A stretch of DNA of 64,000 nt, taken from the NCBI RefSeq assembly GCF_001704415.2, contig NC_030817.1:48655550-48719549 (forward strand). Direction: 5' to 3'. Made by a program: the position numbers and the translations under genes. Position 1 is the first letter of the stretch; the number at the start of each line of letters is the position of its first letter. The DNA is from Capra hircus (Eukaryota; Chordata; Mammalia; Artiodactyla; Bovidae). Shown piece after piece: positions 23,401 through 36,084 of the stretch. The notes beneath the pieces are model-generated. The model did not search any database, was not told the DNA's origin, and saw nothing but the letters and a program-made list of their open reading frames with translations.

Positions 23401-25920
23401 GTTTCAACAAATAAAGTTGTATTTATAATTTTTCAGATATACCCAAGATAATTTTTATTTTGTGTAATAATAAATACTACACTAAACTAACCGGAACTAA
23501 TCTGAAATGGAAGCAGATCTCAGTGACTGACTGGATGTTACAGAAGGAAGCAGTGTCCTGAGTAAGCTGAAAAGCACGTGTAAGTTTTCAAAGATAAGAT
23601 CAAGATAAAAGATTTAAGATAGTTTGCATTTAAATGAATATCTTGCTCAATAACTACTGTCTTCACACAACAGCTTTCAAATTCTCTATGTGAAAATGTC
23701 ATGATTCTTCTGCAGAGATCACTAATAGCCTAAAAAAAAATTTACTGGGGCAGGCAGTGAAAAAGAAACAAATTCCTATCTATAAAATGCTCAAGCCATG
23801 ATTGATTATATTATTTAAATTAAGTCAACAGATCAAGAATTATTTCAGAGATCACAAAAGAGAAGAGTAGAATTTAAAACTCTGAACCTGAGATACTAAA
23901 AGTGAAATTATCTAAAAACCTTTTTGTATAAGATAAAATTTAAACTCTCATTCTACTGTTTATCTTAAGAGGATAAATGTTTTCTTGATTTGAACACATG
24001 AAAAGTCAATATTTTGACTTAGAGGATATTAGCACATGTGAATCTCTGAGAAAAATAAGCAGAACTTTTATGAATGGACTCATTTACAGTATTTTTTTTA
24101 AAAAAACACAAGAAACCATATATTTCCTACTTTTAAAATTTTATAAAACTATTATTTTTAATGAATATCCTTACTCTCAAAATTCATACAACATGAATGT
24201 ATACCACATCCTAAATATTATAATTAAACAAGGATTATGAAAATCATGCTAAATTCAGCTTAACTATTTTCTAATACATACAAATCTTAGTAAGTAAAAC
24301 TACTGTTTCCTTCACTTTTTACAGTTTTTCTACCTTCCCTCTTACATACTGACTCACTTTATATTATGATCTGCTTATTTTACACATCTTTCTGGAAGTT
24401 CAAGATTTACTGATTTAATCGTTTTTAGTATGTTGAGGGGAAAATGGTGTTAGCTAAACAAACAGTATAATCTGATCTATGCTATAAAATCACAGTGCTG
24501 TGGAGACTGGATGTCTTTGCTTAAAGCAAACACTCACCACACCAAACTCGTGACTTTCTCTGGCTAGCCAGCCTGTCTGGCAGATTTAACTGTAAGACAC
24601 AAACTGTACTTGTTCTTTGATAATAGCTTCATACTGCTTGACAATTTCAGTACTTGCATCCTACAGCCTTTAGCAACTCTCACATTTTAAAAGGGATTTT
24701 AACCTAATAGATGGAGGTAGGAAGGGAGTCTGGGAAAGCCACTGTCTATATCAGTTTCACTTTGAATTTTCCTGCTCTGAATTTCAGTTTCTTTGGAGGA
24801 CTCTAGAATCATCACAGATTTGTGAAAGCTGAAGATTTACCTTGACCTGTTCCTCTATCTTTACATCCTTTGAAATGTAGTTTGTAATTTACTGTGAGGC
24901 TTTTCAAACAAAAACCATTAAAAAAATACAGTATTGTATAGCTCACAGAACTTTACTTGGTGCTCTGTGGTGACCTAAATGGGAAGAAAATTAAAATTAA
25001 AAAAAGGAGGATATGTGCATATGTGTAGCTGATTCACTTTTCTATGCAGCAGAAATGAATACAATGTTGAAGAACAACTAAAAAAATTAATTATAAAATA
25101 AAAATTAAATAAACAACATATGGTATAGAAGAGAAGGAATCTAAAGCAAGAGTAAACTGTTATCAGGTTGTATATCAAGCATAAACAGGATTTTATAATA
25201 ATTTTCAAAATTAAATTTTAGTATATCTAACCTACTTTTATAGCAATTTACATTGTAGTATGTCCCTAAACCAGGAAACTACTAAAGGAGTGAAGAAGGT
25301 TTTGCATTTATTACAACTTCCCCTCCTTCAAAAAAGATGAAGGGCTCATCGATTTTTCCCATTGTTTCCAAACTGCATTTCTAAACAAAGGAAAATAAGA
25401 GGACAAAATATATAAAGTTATAATTCAATGAGGGAATACCCACAGATAGACAACTCATAAAAGGGATAAGGATCTTCCTTTCAGAGAGAAAAATATTCAT
25501 TCTAAATTAAAAATAGACACAGAGATTCATTCTTTTGAGCTTCAATAAATTATGATACTACTTCTTTTCTTTCTAGGAATGTCTGCCAAGCCACCAGGGA
25601 AAGAAAAAAGGCAAACATTTGAAATGACAGAAGCTAATATCCTAGAGAACTGTACCTGTAGTTTAAATGAGAAACTAGCAAACTGCTGTAAATGTTGAGA
25701 AAGATATATTGACTATAAATCTAAGAAACCAAAGAGTTGCGTAAAATCTAAGATATTTAATTTAAAACTGAGTTTAGTTCTAGAAGATGAACTAACATCA
25801 TCCTTTTAAAATGGATCAATGAAGCTGTGACAGTTGAGAAAACAGCCAAGATGCTTCTGCTTTCAACCTAACACTTTCCAAAGCTTTGGGTTGATTTAGT
25901 CCATTCAAGACGTTTTCAAA
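23401..25920. other. Intron, repeat-poor, nothing recognised
   Basis: About 2.5 kb of AT-rich sequence with no identifiable repeat family or exon. 24975-25208 is A/T-rich low complexity. Confidence 0.45.
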
Positions 25921-25924
25921 GCTC

Positions 25925-26300
25925 AGAGTGTCAGAATCACCTGGAGGGCTTTTTTTTTTCTTTTTAATTTAAATTTATTTATTTTAATTGGAGGCTAATT
26001 ACAATATGGTATTGGTTTTGCCATACATCAACATGAGTCCACCACAGGTGTACATGTGTTCCCCATCCTGAACCCCTCTCCCACCTCCCTCCCCGTTACC
26101 ATCCCTCTGGGTCATCCCAGTGCACCAGCCCCAGGCATCCTGTATCCTGCATCGAACCTGGACTGGCGACTCGTTTCTTATATGATATTATACATGTTTC
26201 AATTTCATTCTCCCAAATCATCCCACCCTCTCCCTCTCTGGTGGGCTTCTTAAAGACAGATCACTGCCCCCTCCCTCTTAAGTGATACTAAGACAGCCAA
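25925..26300 (+). repeat. MER5A remnant split by bovine L1
   Basis: Left fragment 'gtgtcagaatcacctggagg' and right fragment 'cttaaagacagatcactgcc' are adjacent segments of MER5A. The possible target duplication 'gggctt' occurs on both sides of the L1. Confidence 0.6.
25952..26247 (-). repeat. Bovine L1 3' end
   Basis: The T-rich start is the reverse of an L1 poly(A) tail. Then come 'ttggaggctaattacaatat', 'ttgccatacatcaacatgag' and GC-rich 'ctcccacctccctccccgt', characteristic of young bovine L1 3' untranslated regions. Confidence 0.88.
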
Positions 26301-26314
26301 TCCAGTAGTCATAT

Positions 26315-28770
26315 CTCAGTTCAGTTCAGTCACTGAGTCATGCGACCCCATGAACTGCAGCACGCCAGGCCTCCCTGTCCATCACCAAATCACGGAGTTC
26401 ACTCAAACTCATGTCCATCGAGTAGGTGATGCCATCCAGCCATCTTATCCTCTGTCATCCCCTTCTCCTCCTGCCCCCAATTCCTTCCAGCATCAAACTC
26501 TTTCCCAATGAGTCAACTCTTCACGTGAGGTGGCAAAGTACTGGAGTTTCAGCCTCAGCATCAGTCCTTCCAAACAACACCCAGGACTGGTCTTCTCTAG
26601 GATGGACTGGTTGGATCTCCTTGCAGTCCAAGGGACTCTCAAGAGTCTTCTCCAGCATCACAGTCAGAAAGCATCAATTCTTCGGCACTCAGATTTCTTC
26701 ACAGTCCAACTCTCAAATCCACACATGACTACTGGACAAACCATAGCCTTGACTAGATGGACCTTTGTTGGCAAAGTAATGTCTCTGCTTTTGAATATGC
26801 TGTCTAGGTTGGTCATAACTTTTCTTCCAAGGAGTAAGTGTCTTTTAATTTCATGGCTGCAATCACCATCTGCAGTAATTTTGGAGCCCCCCCCAAATAA
26901 AGTCTGACACTGTTTCCACTGTTTCCCCATCTATTTCCCATGAAGTGGTGGGACCAGATGCCATGATCTTCATTTTCTGAATGTTGAGCTTTCAGCCAAC
27001 TTTTTCACTCTCTTCTTTCACTTTCATCAAGAGGCTTTTTAGCTCCTCTTCACTTTCTGCCATAAGGGTGGTGTCATCTGCATATCTGAGGTTATTGATA
27101 TTTCTCCTGGCAATCTTGATTCCAGCTTGTGCTTCTTCCAGCCCAGCGTTTCTCATGATGTACTCTGTATATAAGTTAAATAAGCAGGGTGACAATATAC
27201 AGACTTGACGTACTCCTTTTCCTATTTGGAACCAGTCTGTTGGTCCATGTCCAGTTCTAACTGTTGCTTCCTGACCTGCATATAGGTTTCTCAAGAGGCT
27301 GGTCAGGTGGTCTGGTATTCCCCTCTCTTTCAGAATTTTCCACAGTTTATTCTGATCCACACAGTCAAAGGCTTTGGCATAGTCAATAAAGCAGAAATAG
27401 ATGTTTTTCTGGAACTCTCTTGCTTTTTGATGTTGCCACAGATGTTGGCAATTTGATCTGTGGTTCCTCTGCCTTTTCTAAAACTAGCTTGAACATCTGG
27501 AAGTTCACGGTTCACATATTGCTGAAGCCTGGCTTGGAAAATTTTGAGCATTACTTTACTAGTGTGTGAGACGAGTGCAATTGTGCGGTAGTTTGAGCAT
27601 TCTTTGGGATTGCCTTTCTTTGGGATTGGAATGAAAACTGACCTTTTCCAGTCCTGTGGCCACTGCTGAGTTTTCCAAATTTGCTGGCATATTGAGTGCA
27701 GCACTTTCACAGCATCATCTTTCAGGATTTGAAATAGCTCAACTGGAATTCCATCACCTCCACTAGCTTTGTTGGTAGTGATGCTTTCTAAGGCCCACTT
27801 GACTTCACATTCCAGGATGTCTGGCTCTCAGTAAGTGATCACACCATCATGATTATCTTGGTTGTGAAGATCTTTTTGTACAGTTTTTCTGTGTATTCTT
27901 TCCACCTCTTCTTAATATCTTCTGCTTCTGTTAGGTCCATACTATTTCTGTTCTTTATCGAGCCCATCTTTGCATGAAATGTTCTCTTGGTATCTCTAAT
28001 TTTCTTGAAGAGATCTCTAGTCTTTCCCATTCTGTTGTTTTCCTCTATTTCTTTGCATTGATCACTGAAGAAGGCTTTCTTATCTCTCCTTGCTATTCCT
28101 TGGGACTCTGCATTCAGATGCTTATATCTTTCCTTTTCTCCTTTGCTTTTTGCTTCTCTTCTTTTCACAGCTATTTGTAAGGCCTCCCCAGACAGCCATT
28201 TTGCTTGTTTGCATTTCTTTTCCATGGGGATGGTCTTGATCCCTGTCTCCTGTACAATGTCACAAACCTCCATCCATAGTTCATCAGGCACTCTGTCTAT
28301 TAGATCTAGTCCCTTAAATCTATTTCTCACTTCCACTGTACAATCATAAGGGATTTGATTTAGGTCATATCTGAATGGTCTAGCAGTTTTCCCTACTTTC
28401 TTCAATTTGAGTCTGAATTTGGCAATAAGGAGTTCATGATCTGAGCCACAGTCAGCTCCGTGTCTTGTTTTTGCTGACTGTATAGAGCTTCTCCATCTTT
28501 GGCTGCAAAGAATATAATCAATTTGACTTCATTGCTGACCATCTGGTGATGTCCATGTGTAGAGTCTTCTCTTGTGTTGTTGGAAGAGGGTGTTTGCTAT
28601 GACCAGTGTATTCTCTTGGCAAAACTCTATTAGCCTTTGCCCTGCTTCATTCTGTACTCCAAGGCCAAATTTGCCTGTTACTCCAGGTGTTCCTTGACTT
28701 CCTACTTTTGCATTCCAGTCCCCTATAATGAAAAGGACATCTTTTTTGGGTTTTAGTTTTAAAAGGTCTG
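26315..28770 (-). repeat. BovB (RTE) LINE, 3' major part
   Basis: Covers, on the minus strand, endonuclease motifs (FIIGDWNAKVG near 28720), the reverse-transcriptase region with an intact YADD (codons at 27084-27073) and the 3' tail 'actgaactgaactgag'. Several frameshifts and stops break ORF2, so it is dead. The 5' remainder is found inverted immediately to the right. Confidence 0.93.
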
Positions 28771-29396
28771 ACAGAATGTGGTCCACTGGAGAAGGGAATG
28801 GCAAACCACTTCAGTATTCTTGCCTTGGCAACCCCATGAACAGTATGAAAAGCCAAAATGATAGGATACTGAAAGAGGAACTCCCCAGGTCAGTGGTGCC
28901 CAATATGCTACAAGAGATCAGTGGAGAAATAACTCCAGAAAGAATAAAGGGATGGAGCCAAAGCAAAAACAATACGCAGCTGTGGATGTACTGGTGATAG
29001 AAACAAGGTCTGATGCTGTAAAGAGCAATACTGCATAGAAACCTGGAATATTAGGTCCACGAATCAAGGCAAATTGGAAGTGGTCAAACAGGAGATGGCA
29101 AGAGTGAACACTGACATTCTAAGAATCAGTGAACTAAAATGGACTGGAAAGGCTGATTTTAACTCAGATGACCATTATATCTACTACTGCGGGCAGGAAT
29201 CATGGTCAACAAAAGAGTCTGAAATAGAGTACTTGGATCCAATCTCAAAAACGACAGAATGATCTCTGTTCGTTTCCAAGGCAAACCATTCAATATCACG
29301 GTGATCCAAGCCTATGCCCCAACCAGTAACACTGAAGAAGCTGAAGTAGAACAGTTCTATGAAGACCTACAAGACCTTTTAGTTACACCTAGAGAA
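28771..29396 (+). repeat. BovB LINE 5' part, inverted
   Basis: Starts with the BovB 5' region ('gaatgtggtccactggagaa') and runs into the endonuclease (WTGKADFNSDDHYIYYCGQES; VIQAYAPTSNTEEAEVEQFY), ending at 'tacaagaccttttag'. This is the same consensus point at which the minus-strand part begins. Confidence 0.9.
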
Positions 29397-29459
29397 CCAC
29401 ATCTCTATTCAATTCAATTTCTGGATTTTGTCCTGAAAACCAGGACAAGTGAACAGTGA

Positions 29460-30284
29460 TTGATAATAGCTGAAAATGAATGAGCTGGGCATTTAAATTT
29501 ATCTGTTTTTGTCCTGCCTACATCCAAATGGACTTGGTAATTTTAAGGTAACTCACAATATAAACAGCACTTAGAGATAACACAGAAGAGAAATCCTCTA
29601 AAAGAAGCACAAGGAGTCAGGGATCTATATAGCTGCATTCCTTTTTGGCTTAAAATGTACAAATAAAAACATATTTTCTAATGATGGCAATGCTCTTTTC
29701 AAAATCTTGGAAGGCTTTGTATCATAGAAACATCATTTTCAAGGGTGTTCTGAGGAATAAATATCTGCTGGATACTAAAAGACTTCAGAAGTGGTCACAT
29801 GATTGGGGAACATTTGGCTAAACAAAATTCTAAAGTTTATTTCCTGTAGGACTTTAGGAACTTTACTAGTATACATTGTGACATTCCTAGAATGTGGAAT
29901 AGCATGTGGCATTATACAAATGTATTAATCAATGGGATGGGTTTTACAAAGGTATCTTACAAACTGGTGAGGAACATTTAAAAATGTTAAAATATTTAAA
30001 AATCAAAATTAAATGTTAAAAATAAAATATTTAAATATAAAAAAAACAAAACATTCAGCGCCATCCCTGTGCTGAGGTTGGCCATAAGCACTCATCTGGA
30101 TAGGGATTCCAGACAGACTTAGGTCTTCTATTTTTGTTTTTCTAATATACCTTACAGTCTTATCTATTAATACAAGACTCCCAATTGAGTTTTCATGCTT
30201 GTGCTGAACAAATCCAGTATTTTGCCCTCAAACTCCCTTCAACTTCCTGGACAATTTCTTTTTCCCTTTGCGTATATAAACCCA
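29460..30284. other. Intron, nothing recognised
   Basis: AT-rich sequence between the inverted BovB and the next L1. No feature supported. Confidence 0.45.
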
Positions 30285-31195
30285 GTCTCCTGAAATGGAA
30301 ATCAAAACTATAATGAAGTATCACCTCACACCAGTCAGAATGGCTGCCATCAAGAAAATCTACAAACAATAAATGCTGGAAAGAGTGTGGTGAAAAAGGA
30401 ACCCTCTTGTACTGTTGCTAGGAATGTAAACTGATATAGTCACTATGGAGAACAGTATGGAGCTTCCTTCAAAAACTAAAAATAGAACTATCATATGACC
30501 CAGGAATCTCACTACAGGTTATATTCCCTGAGAAAACCAACCATAATTCAAAAAGACACATGTACCCTAATGTTCACTGCAGCACTGTTTACAATAGGTC
30601 ATGGAAGCATCCTAAATGTCCATCAACAGATGAACGGAGAAAGAAGATATGGTATATACATAGAAAGGACTATTACTTACTCATAAAAAGGAACAAATCT
30701 GAGTCTAACTGGAGTCTAATGAGGTGGATGAACCAAGAGCCTGTTTTACAAACTGAAGTAAGTCAGAAAGAGAAGAACAAATATCATATATTAACACACA
30801 TATGTGGAATCTAGAAAAATGGTACTGATGAGCCTACTGGCAGGGAAGCTCTTAGACACAGAGTAGCAGACACAGAGAACAGACTTGTGGACACAACAGG
30901 GAAAGAAGAGGGTGGGATAAATACAGTGAGCAGCATCGAAACATAAATTACCATATGGAAAATAGATAGCCAGTAGGAATTTGCTGAATGACACAGGGAG
31001 AACAAACTGGTACTCTATGACCACCTAGAGGGGCGGGATGTGGCGGGAGATGGGAAGGAGGTTCAAGAGGGAGGGGACATATGCATACCTATGGCTGACT
31101 CATGCTGATGTATGGCAGAAACCAACATAACACTGTAAAGCAATTAGCTTCCAGTTAAAAACAAACTTTAAACAATTTAAAACAGTAAAAAAAAA
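30285..31195 (+). repeat. Ruminant L1 3' end
   Basis: 'atcaaaactataatgaagta', 'ggaatgtaaactgatatagt', 'gtggatgaaccaagagcctg' and 'accaacataacactgtaaag', ending in a poly(A) at about 31183-31203 followed by a GAAA repeat. Confidence 0.88.
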
Positions 31196-31204
31196 AAAAA
31201 AAAG

Positions 31205-31555
31205 AAAGAAAGAAAGAACTATCATTAAAAATACGTTACAGATGAGCCTATTTGCAGGGCAGGAATAGAGACGCAGATGTAGAGAAGGGACACGTGGACA
31301 CAGAGGGGAGGGAAAGGTGGGATGATGGGAGACTGGGGTTGGCGTATGTGTACTACCACGTGTAAAAGAGATGGAACCTGCTATACAGTATGGGGAGCTC
31401 AGCTTGGTGTTCTGTGACGATCTAGTGGGACCGAGTGGGGAGGGAAGTACAAGAGGGAGGGGATGTATGTATATGTATAGCTGATTCACTTCGTTGTACA
31501 GAAGAAACTAACACAACACTGTGAAGCATTTATACTCCAATAAAAAAAAACCCCT
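31205..31555 (+). repeat. Second L1 3' end
   Basis: A different L1 3' end: 'gatgagcctatttgcagggc', 'tggggagctcagcttggtg', 'aacacaacactgtgaagca', A-rich end at 31541-31550. Confidence 0.8.
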
Positions 31556-31582
31556 ATCTCCTTATGAGGCCCTGTTCAACAC

Positions 31583-31658
31583 CATTAAAAAAATTTTTTT
31601 CTGTTATAGTTGATTAACAGTGTTGTGCTAGTTTCAGGCATATAGCAGAGTGATTCAG

Positions 31659-31694
<36 letters not shown>

Positions 31695-31830
31695 GTATCT
31701 ATTCTTTTTCACATTCTTTTCCCATTTTAGGTTATTACAGATTTTGAGCAGAGTTCCCTATGCTACACAGTAGGTCCTTGTTTATTATCTATTTTAATTA
31801 TGATAGTGTGTACATATGAATCCCCAAATT
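31583..31830 (-). repeat. L1 3' fragment with (AT)n
   Basis: 'gttatagttgattaacagtg' and 'ttcaggcatatagcagagtg', then an (AT)n run at 31661-31689 and 'ctatgctacacagtaggtcc'. This opposes the two L1 tails to the left. Confidence 0.78.
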
Positions 31831-31881
31831 TTTCTTTAAGAGATTAAATTGCTCATTTCCTTCTCTGTAATTCTACTCTCT

Positions 31882-32048
31882 AAGTCGTGAACGACTCTTT
31901 GCCTCCTCTGTCCATGGGATTTTCCAGGAAAGAATACTGGAGTACGTTGCCATTTCCTTCTCCAAGGGATCTTCCCAACCCAGGGATTGAACCTGCGTCT
32001 CTTGCACAGGCAGGCAGATTATTTACCACTAAGCCAGCAGGGAAGCCC
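31882..32048 (-). repeat. Bov-tA SINE
   Basis: The reverse complement runs from 'gggcttccctgctggcttag' to 'gaggcaaagagtcg'. Confidence 0.88.
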
Positions 32049-32049
32049 A

Positions 32050-33524
32050 ATTCTACTCTACTTTCTATCTTTTGACATCTGTATTAGAACTCTCTTCTAC
32101 TCTAACTAGAGCACAAATTTTATGAGGTCAGCAAATGTTAGTGACTGACTTCTATAGTCAGGCTCCATACTAAGTGTGGAAAATGTTCTTGATTTCATGG
32201 AGGTACAGTCCTACATGTTGACACACATAATTAAAATATGTGTAAAAACTGTAAAGGAAAAGTACAGAATTCCATGGATATATATGAGAGATGGATTAAT
32301 GAAAACTTTTATTCTTTGTTATATCCCAATGTACCTTGCTTTTATAGGTATATAATACTTAGAGATAAATTATAAATTATTAGCATTAAAAATTGAAATG
32401 GGCCAGACTTACTAGAAAATTATATCATTTTTATGTCAATTAATTCTTCCTTTGTAAAAAACTAACTCTTTAGATCTGAAGAAGTACTCTATGATGTGGA
32501 GAGAACTTACCAGGAAGAAAAGAGTAATAGTTCCAGCATTATGAATCTTAATCAGCAATGTGACAGGAAATACAATGAGATCAAAATAAGTATCAGATTT
32601 CCTTCTCCTGTCTGGGAAATAGACTCAATTCCTGCTTGCCCATTTCAAGAGGGTCAGTACACTGAACAGTGTTGGAGCAGTAATCAAAAAGGTTAAATGA
32701 CCTATTCCACTTTCAATAATCTGACTATCTTCTTCAACCTGGACTTCAATTTAACTATCAGTGGGATAACTTGGTAATGCTTGGCCTCTAGGGTTTATTG
32801 ATTCCCTGCCCGCATTTCTCATTGCTTTGACTATGGATGGCTTGGATCATTTTCTTGGATCATTTTCTGCCCCAGGGATTGAACTATATTTTCTTCTGCT
32901 TGTGAGAGGTTGTCTTCCTCACGAAGACATGGTGCAAACTTTTCCCTACACTTGGTCTCAGCCTTCCCAAACTGTTCTGACCTTTTCCCCCTCTACCGGC
33001 TGGAAGCTACACTCCCATCCTTAGCCTACAGAATATATCTCTTGGAATCTGCATAGTTGGTAATGTTCATCAGACAGTGTATTAGGCTTGCATCTCTAAT
33101 ACTCAGGTCCCACAAAAGTAGAATCGATCTCCAATACCCTCAAATTGAAATATATCCATGAAAGGTGAAATTCACAACTTACATAAACTTAGATTCAGAT
33201 AAAACTACCCCACTTAATAGTTTAACTATAATCTAAGAATGTTTAAACAATGTTTAAAAAGAAGGTTAAAAATAATTCCTAAATTTTGCCATATAGTACT
33301 GGGCCTACAATGCCACACACATAGCTAAGAAGTTATTTAGTTCATTGTTAAGTTAACTGCTCCAGATTCTGATTTAATCATCTTTAAAGGTAACTGAATC
33401 TGAAATTTACAAGTCCCTTAACTTCATATTAAATACTTTTCTTCAGTGTATTAAACAACAGCTAGTACTTAGTGAGTCTGGAGAACACGGCTGACAATTC
33501 AGAATATATCAAAGTTTTCAGTTT
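32050..33524. other. Intron, nothing recognised
   Basis: No exon or repeat family assigned. Short open frames (for example 32496-32696) carry no recognisable motif. Confidence 0.45.
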
Positions 33525-33805
33525 GTAGAAGGCAATGGCAACCCACTCCAGTACTCTTACCTGGAAAATCCCATGGATGGAGCAGCCTGGTGGGCTGCAG
33601 TCCATGGGGTCGTGAAGTCGGACACGACTGAGCAACTTCACTTTCACTTTTTACTTTCATCCACTGGAGAAGGAAATGGAAACCCACTCTAGTGTTCTTG
33701 CCTGGAGAATCCCAGGGACGGGCGAGCCTGGGGGGCTGCCGTCTATAGGGTCGCACAGAGTCAGACACGACTGAAGCAACTTAGCAGCAGCAGCAGCAGA
33801 CTACT
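33525..33805 (+). repeat. Bov-A2 SINE dimer with (GCA)n tail
   Basis: Two tandem Bov-A units (33530-33632 and 33660-33775) separated by a CTTT-rich linker, ending in a (CAG)n-type tail at 33784-33800. It represents the dimeric Bov-A2 arrangement. Confidence 0.9.
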
Positions 33806-34770
33806 TGAATGAAGTGATCCTCCCACAAACTTCCTTGATTCATGAGCAAACAGCCTTGAAGCTACAATCATTTCAACTCTTCTACAATTCAAATCATTAT
33901 ATACATATATTTATATGTCATTTGACTGCCGTGCTAAGATAGGCTTATCGAAAGTTGGGAGGATGTCTTCTATTCTTTTGTGTTTCACAACAAAAGCCAT
34001 TTAAAAAGCAAAATCTGCTTTTTGATTGTGATCTGCTGTTTCAACTGCATTTTCCCTAATCATCAGCAAATAGTATTAAAATAATATTAAGCACAAAAAT
34101 TGCACAGTGGCTGGCAAATATTTTCAAAGGTTGATTGTCAGCAAAATGAACACATTCGGACAAAACCTGAAGGGACTGGCCAAAAACAGCTCTCAAGAAC
34201 AAGAAAATAATTAATTATCAAATGATTCCCCCAAAGATTTTTCCTCTTCTTCTTTAAGTAAACCTTGGTACAATAGTATCTATACAGTGATAAGATGAAA
34301 TATTTTCTCTAATAATATTCACTTTTTGAAATAAACAACTCTTTCTAAGTTTTCATAATTCAGAAGTAGAAACTGATTATTCTTATAATTTGATGACCTA
34401 TTTATCTGATCAAGTGTACTTTAGCAGATCTATAAATAGATTTTTAAGTTTCTCCAAGAGCTAAAAGCTCATATAATGTTTACTGAAGAAAATAATGTAT
34501 CAGTGAAAGTGGGGTGGTGGGAAGAAGATGTGGATTAGTTACTATTGTTTTAGAAAATAAGAACTCAGTGGATTTCTTTAAAACCAAACTTTTCTTCTTG
34601 AACAGCAAGGCAGGTACTAGTAGAGAAAAATAAGGCCATTGGAATGTGGTTTCACTCCTTCACCCATATCAACTACCAAGCACTGTAGCTTTAGGCGCCT
34701 TCCTCAGTACACTGGAGCACTGTCAAAGTTACAGAGGTGTCAGTGGCTTGTAGCTTGAAATGTAATATTC
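33806..34770. other. Intron, nothing recognised
   Basis: AT-rich unique-looking sequence. Confidence 0.45.
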
Positions 34771-34771
34771 T

Positions 34772-34985
34772 AGAGGAACTTTGTCCATTAGAACTTTCTG
34801 CAATAAGGGAAATACTCTGTACCTATGCTATCTAATGCAGTAGCCACTAATCACATGTGGGCATTGGTGTATCTAGTGCAAATCAGGTTAAGAATTTTAA
34901 ATTTTATTTAATTTAAACTAATTTAAATCTCACTAGCCATATGGAGTTACTGTACTGAACAGTGACATTCTAGAAGAATTTTCAG
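34772..34985 (+). repeat. hAT-type MITE remnant
   Basis: 'gtccattagaactttctgca', 'aatgcagtagccactaatca' and 'gaattttaaattttatttaa' belong to a common mammalian non-autonomous DNA transposon. The family name is not certain. Confidence 0.6.
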
Positions 34986-36084
34986 TAAAGCAGTACTTTC
35001 TGGTTTCAAGACTGATTTTAGTTCTTTATCAGAGACTCATAAGTATTCCCTGAATTGACTGATTTCTCCACTATACTGTATTTGGAATCAGGACTCCTTT
35101 CTTTTTATTATTATTAGGTTAGCTCATCATACCTGAGGAAAGGCTGAGTTAAGCTTTTTAAGAATGCTCCTAAGAAGTCACCCTAAGAAAAGAAGGAGAA
35201 ACTGCATCCCAGTAGAATGTAGCAGTACCCGAAACTAACAACGCCTGAAAAGACAGCAGCAACGATGACAGCACTAGTATTCAGGAACACATGGAAACCA
35301 TCTCTTGGGAACTCTAGCCATACTGAAGAGTACTTCAGACCTGCCTTGCACCTTTCATGGGCAGAAGAAAATTGGTAAGTTATTTAAACTTGGGTTGCAA
35401 CTGCTATTTTGCCTGCACTGGTACCCTGTGCCTGATGAAGCTTGGGAAAACTCAGATTATACATTTTGAACAAAAAGAGCTGATTGGTTTCCATCAATAC
35501 ATTAGAGCAGTTTTATCACCTGTCTGATAAAAGTTACAAATGATAATTCAGATGATATCCAAACTAATTTTAGAAAGTTAACAAAAATCCTAAGAGCCAA
35601 ATATTAATATATAGTTTTTTTAAGTTAAAGGGAAGAATAGCCATAAGATGGACACTAGATGGACAAAACTGAATGGCTTATATGAATTGTATAAAATTCA
35701 GTTTTTATGAATTTCCTAAAGAGAATAACCAGATAAATGTGAAATTACAATGGTAAGTTACTTTGCTTTTACCTTATTGAAAACTGCCAACCAAATATTT
35801 TAATATCAAGATAAATGGGCTTCAAGCATATGTTCCCTTTTTGTAAAAGTAACCTTTTGTTGAAAACATTTAAAAAGTAGAGATAACTGTTAGGTTATTT
35901 GATTCCTAAAGATAAAAAATAAAATAAAAACCAAATTACAATGTAACTTTCACTAAATAAGATATTTATTTTAATGTCTTCAAATATTATAAGCTCATTT
36001 AAATGAAAACAATGCTATTAGTAAAAAAAATTGTGATATCTTAAAGCAACTATTAATAGATGACCTGAATAGGCCTTTATCTAT
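34986..36084. other. Intron, nothing recognised
   Basis: No supported feature. Confidence 0.45.

Noticed and set aside
33784..33800. (CAG)n triplet run
   Set aside because: It is the normal tail of a Bov-A2 SINE and too short to be an unstable expansion.
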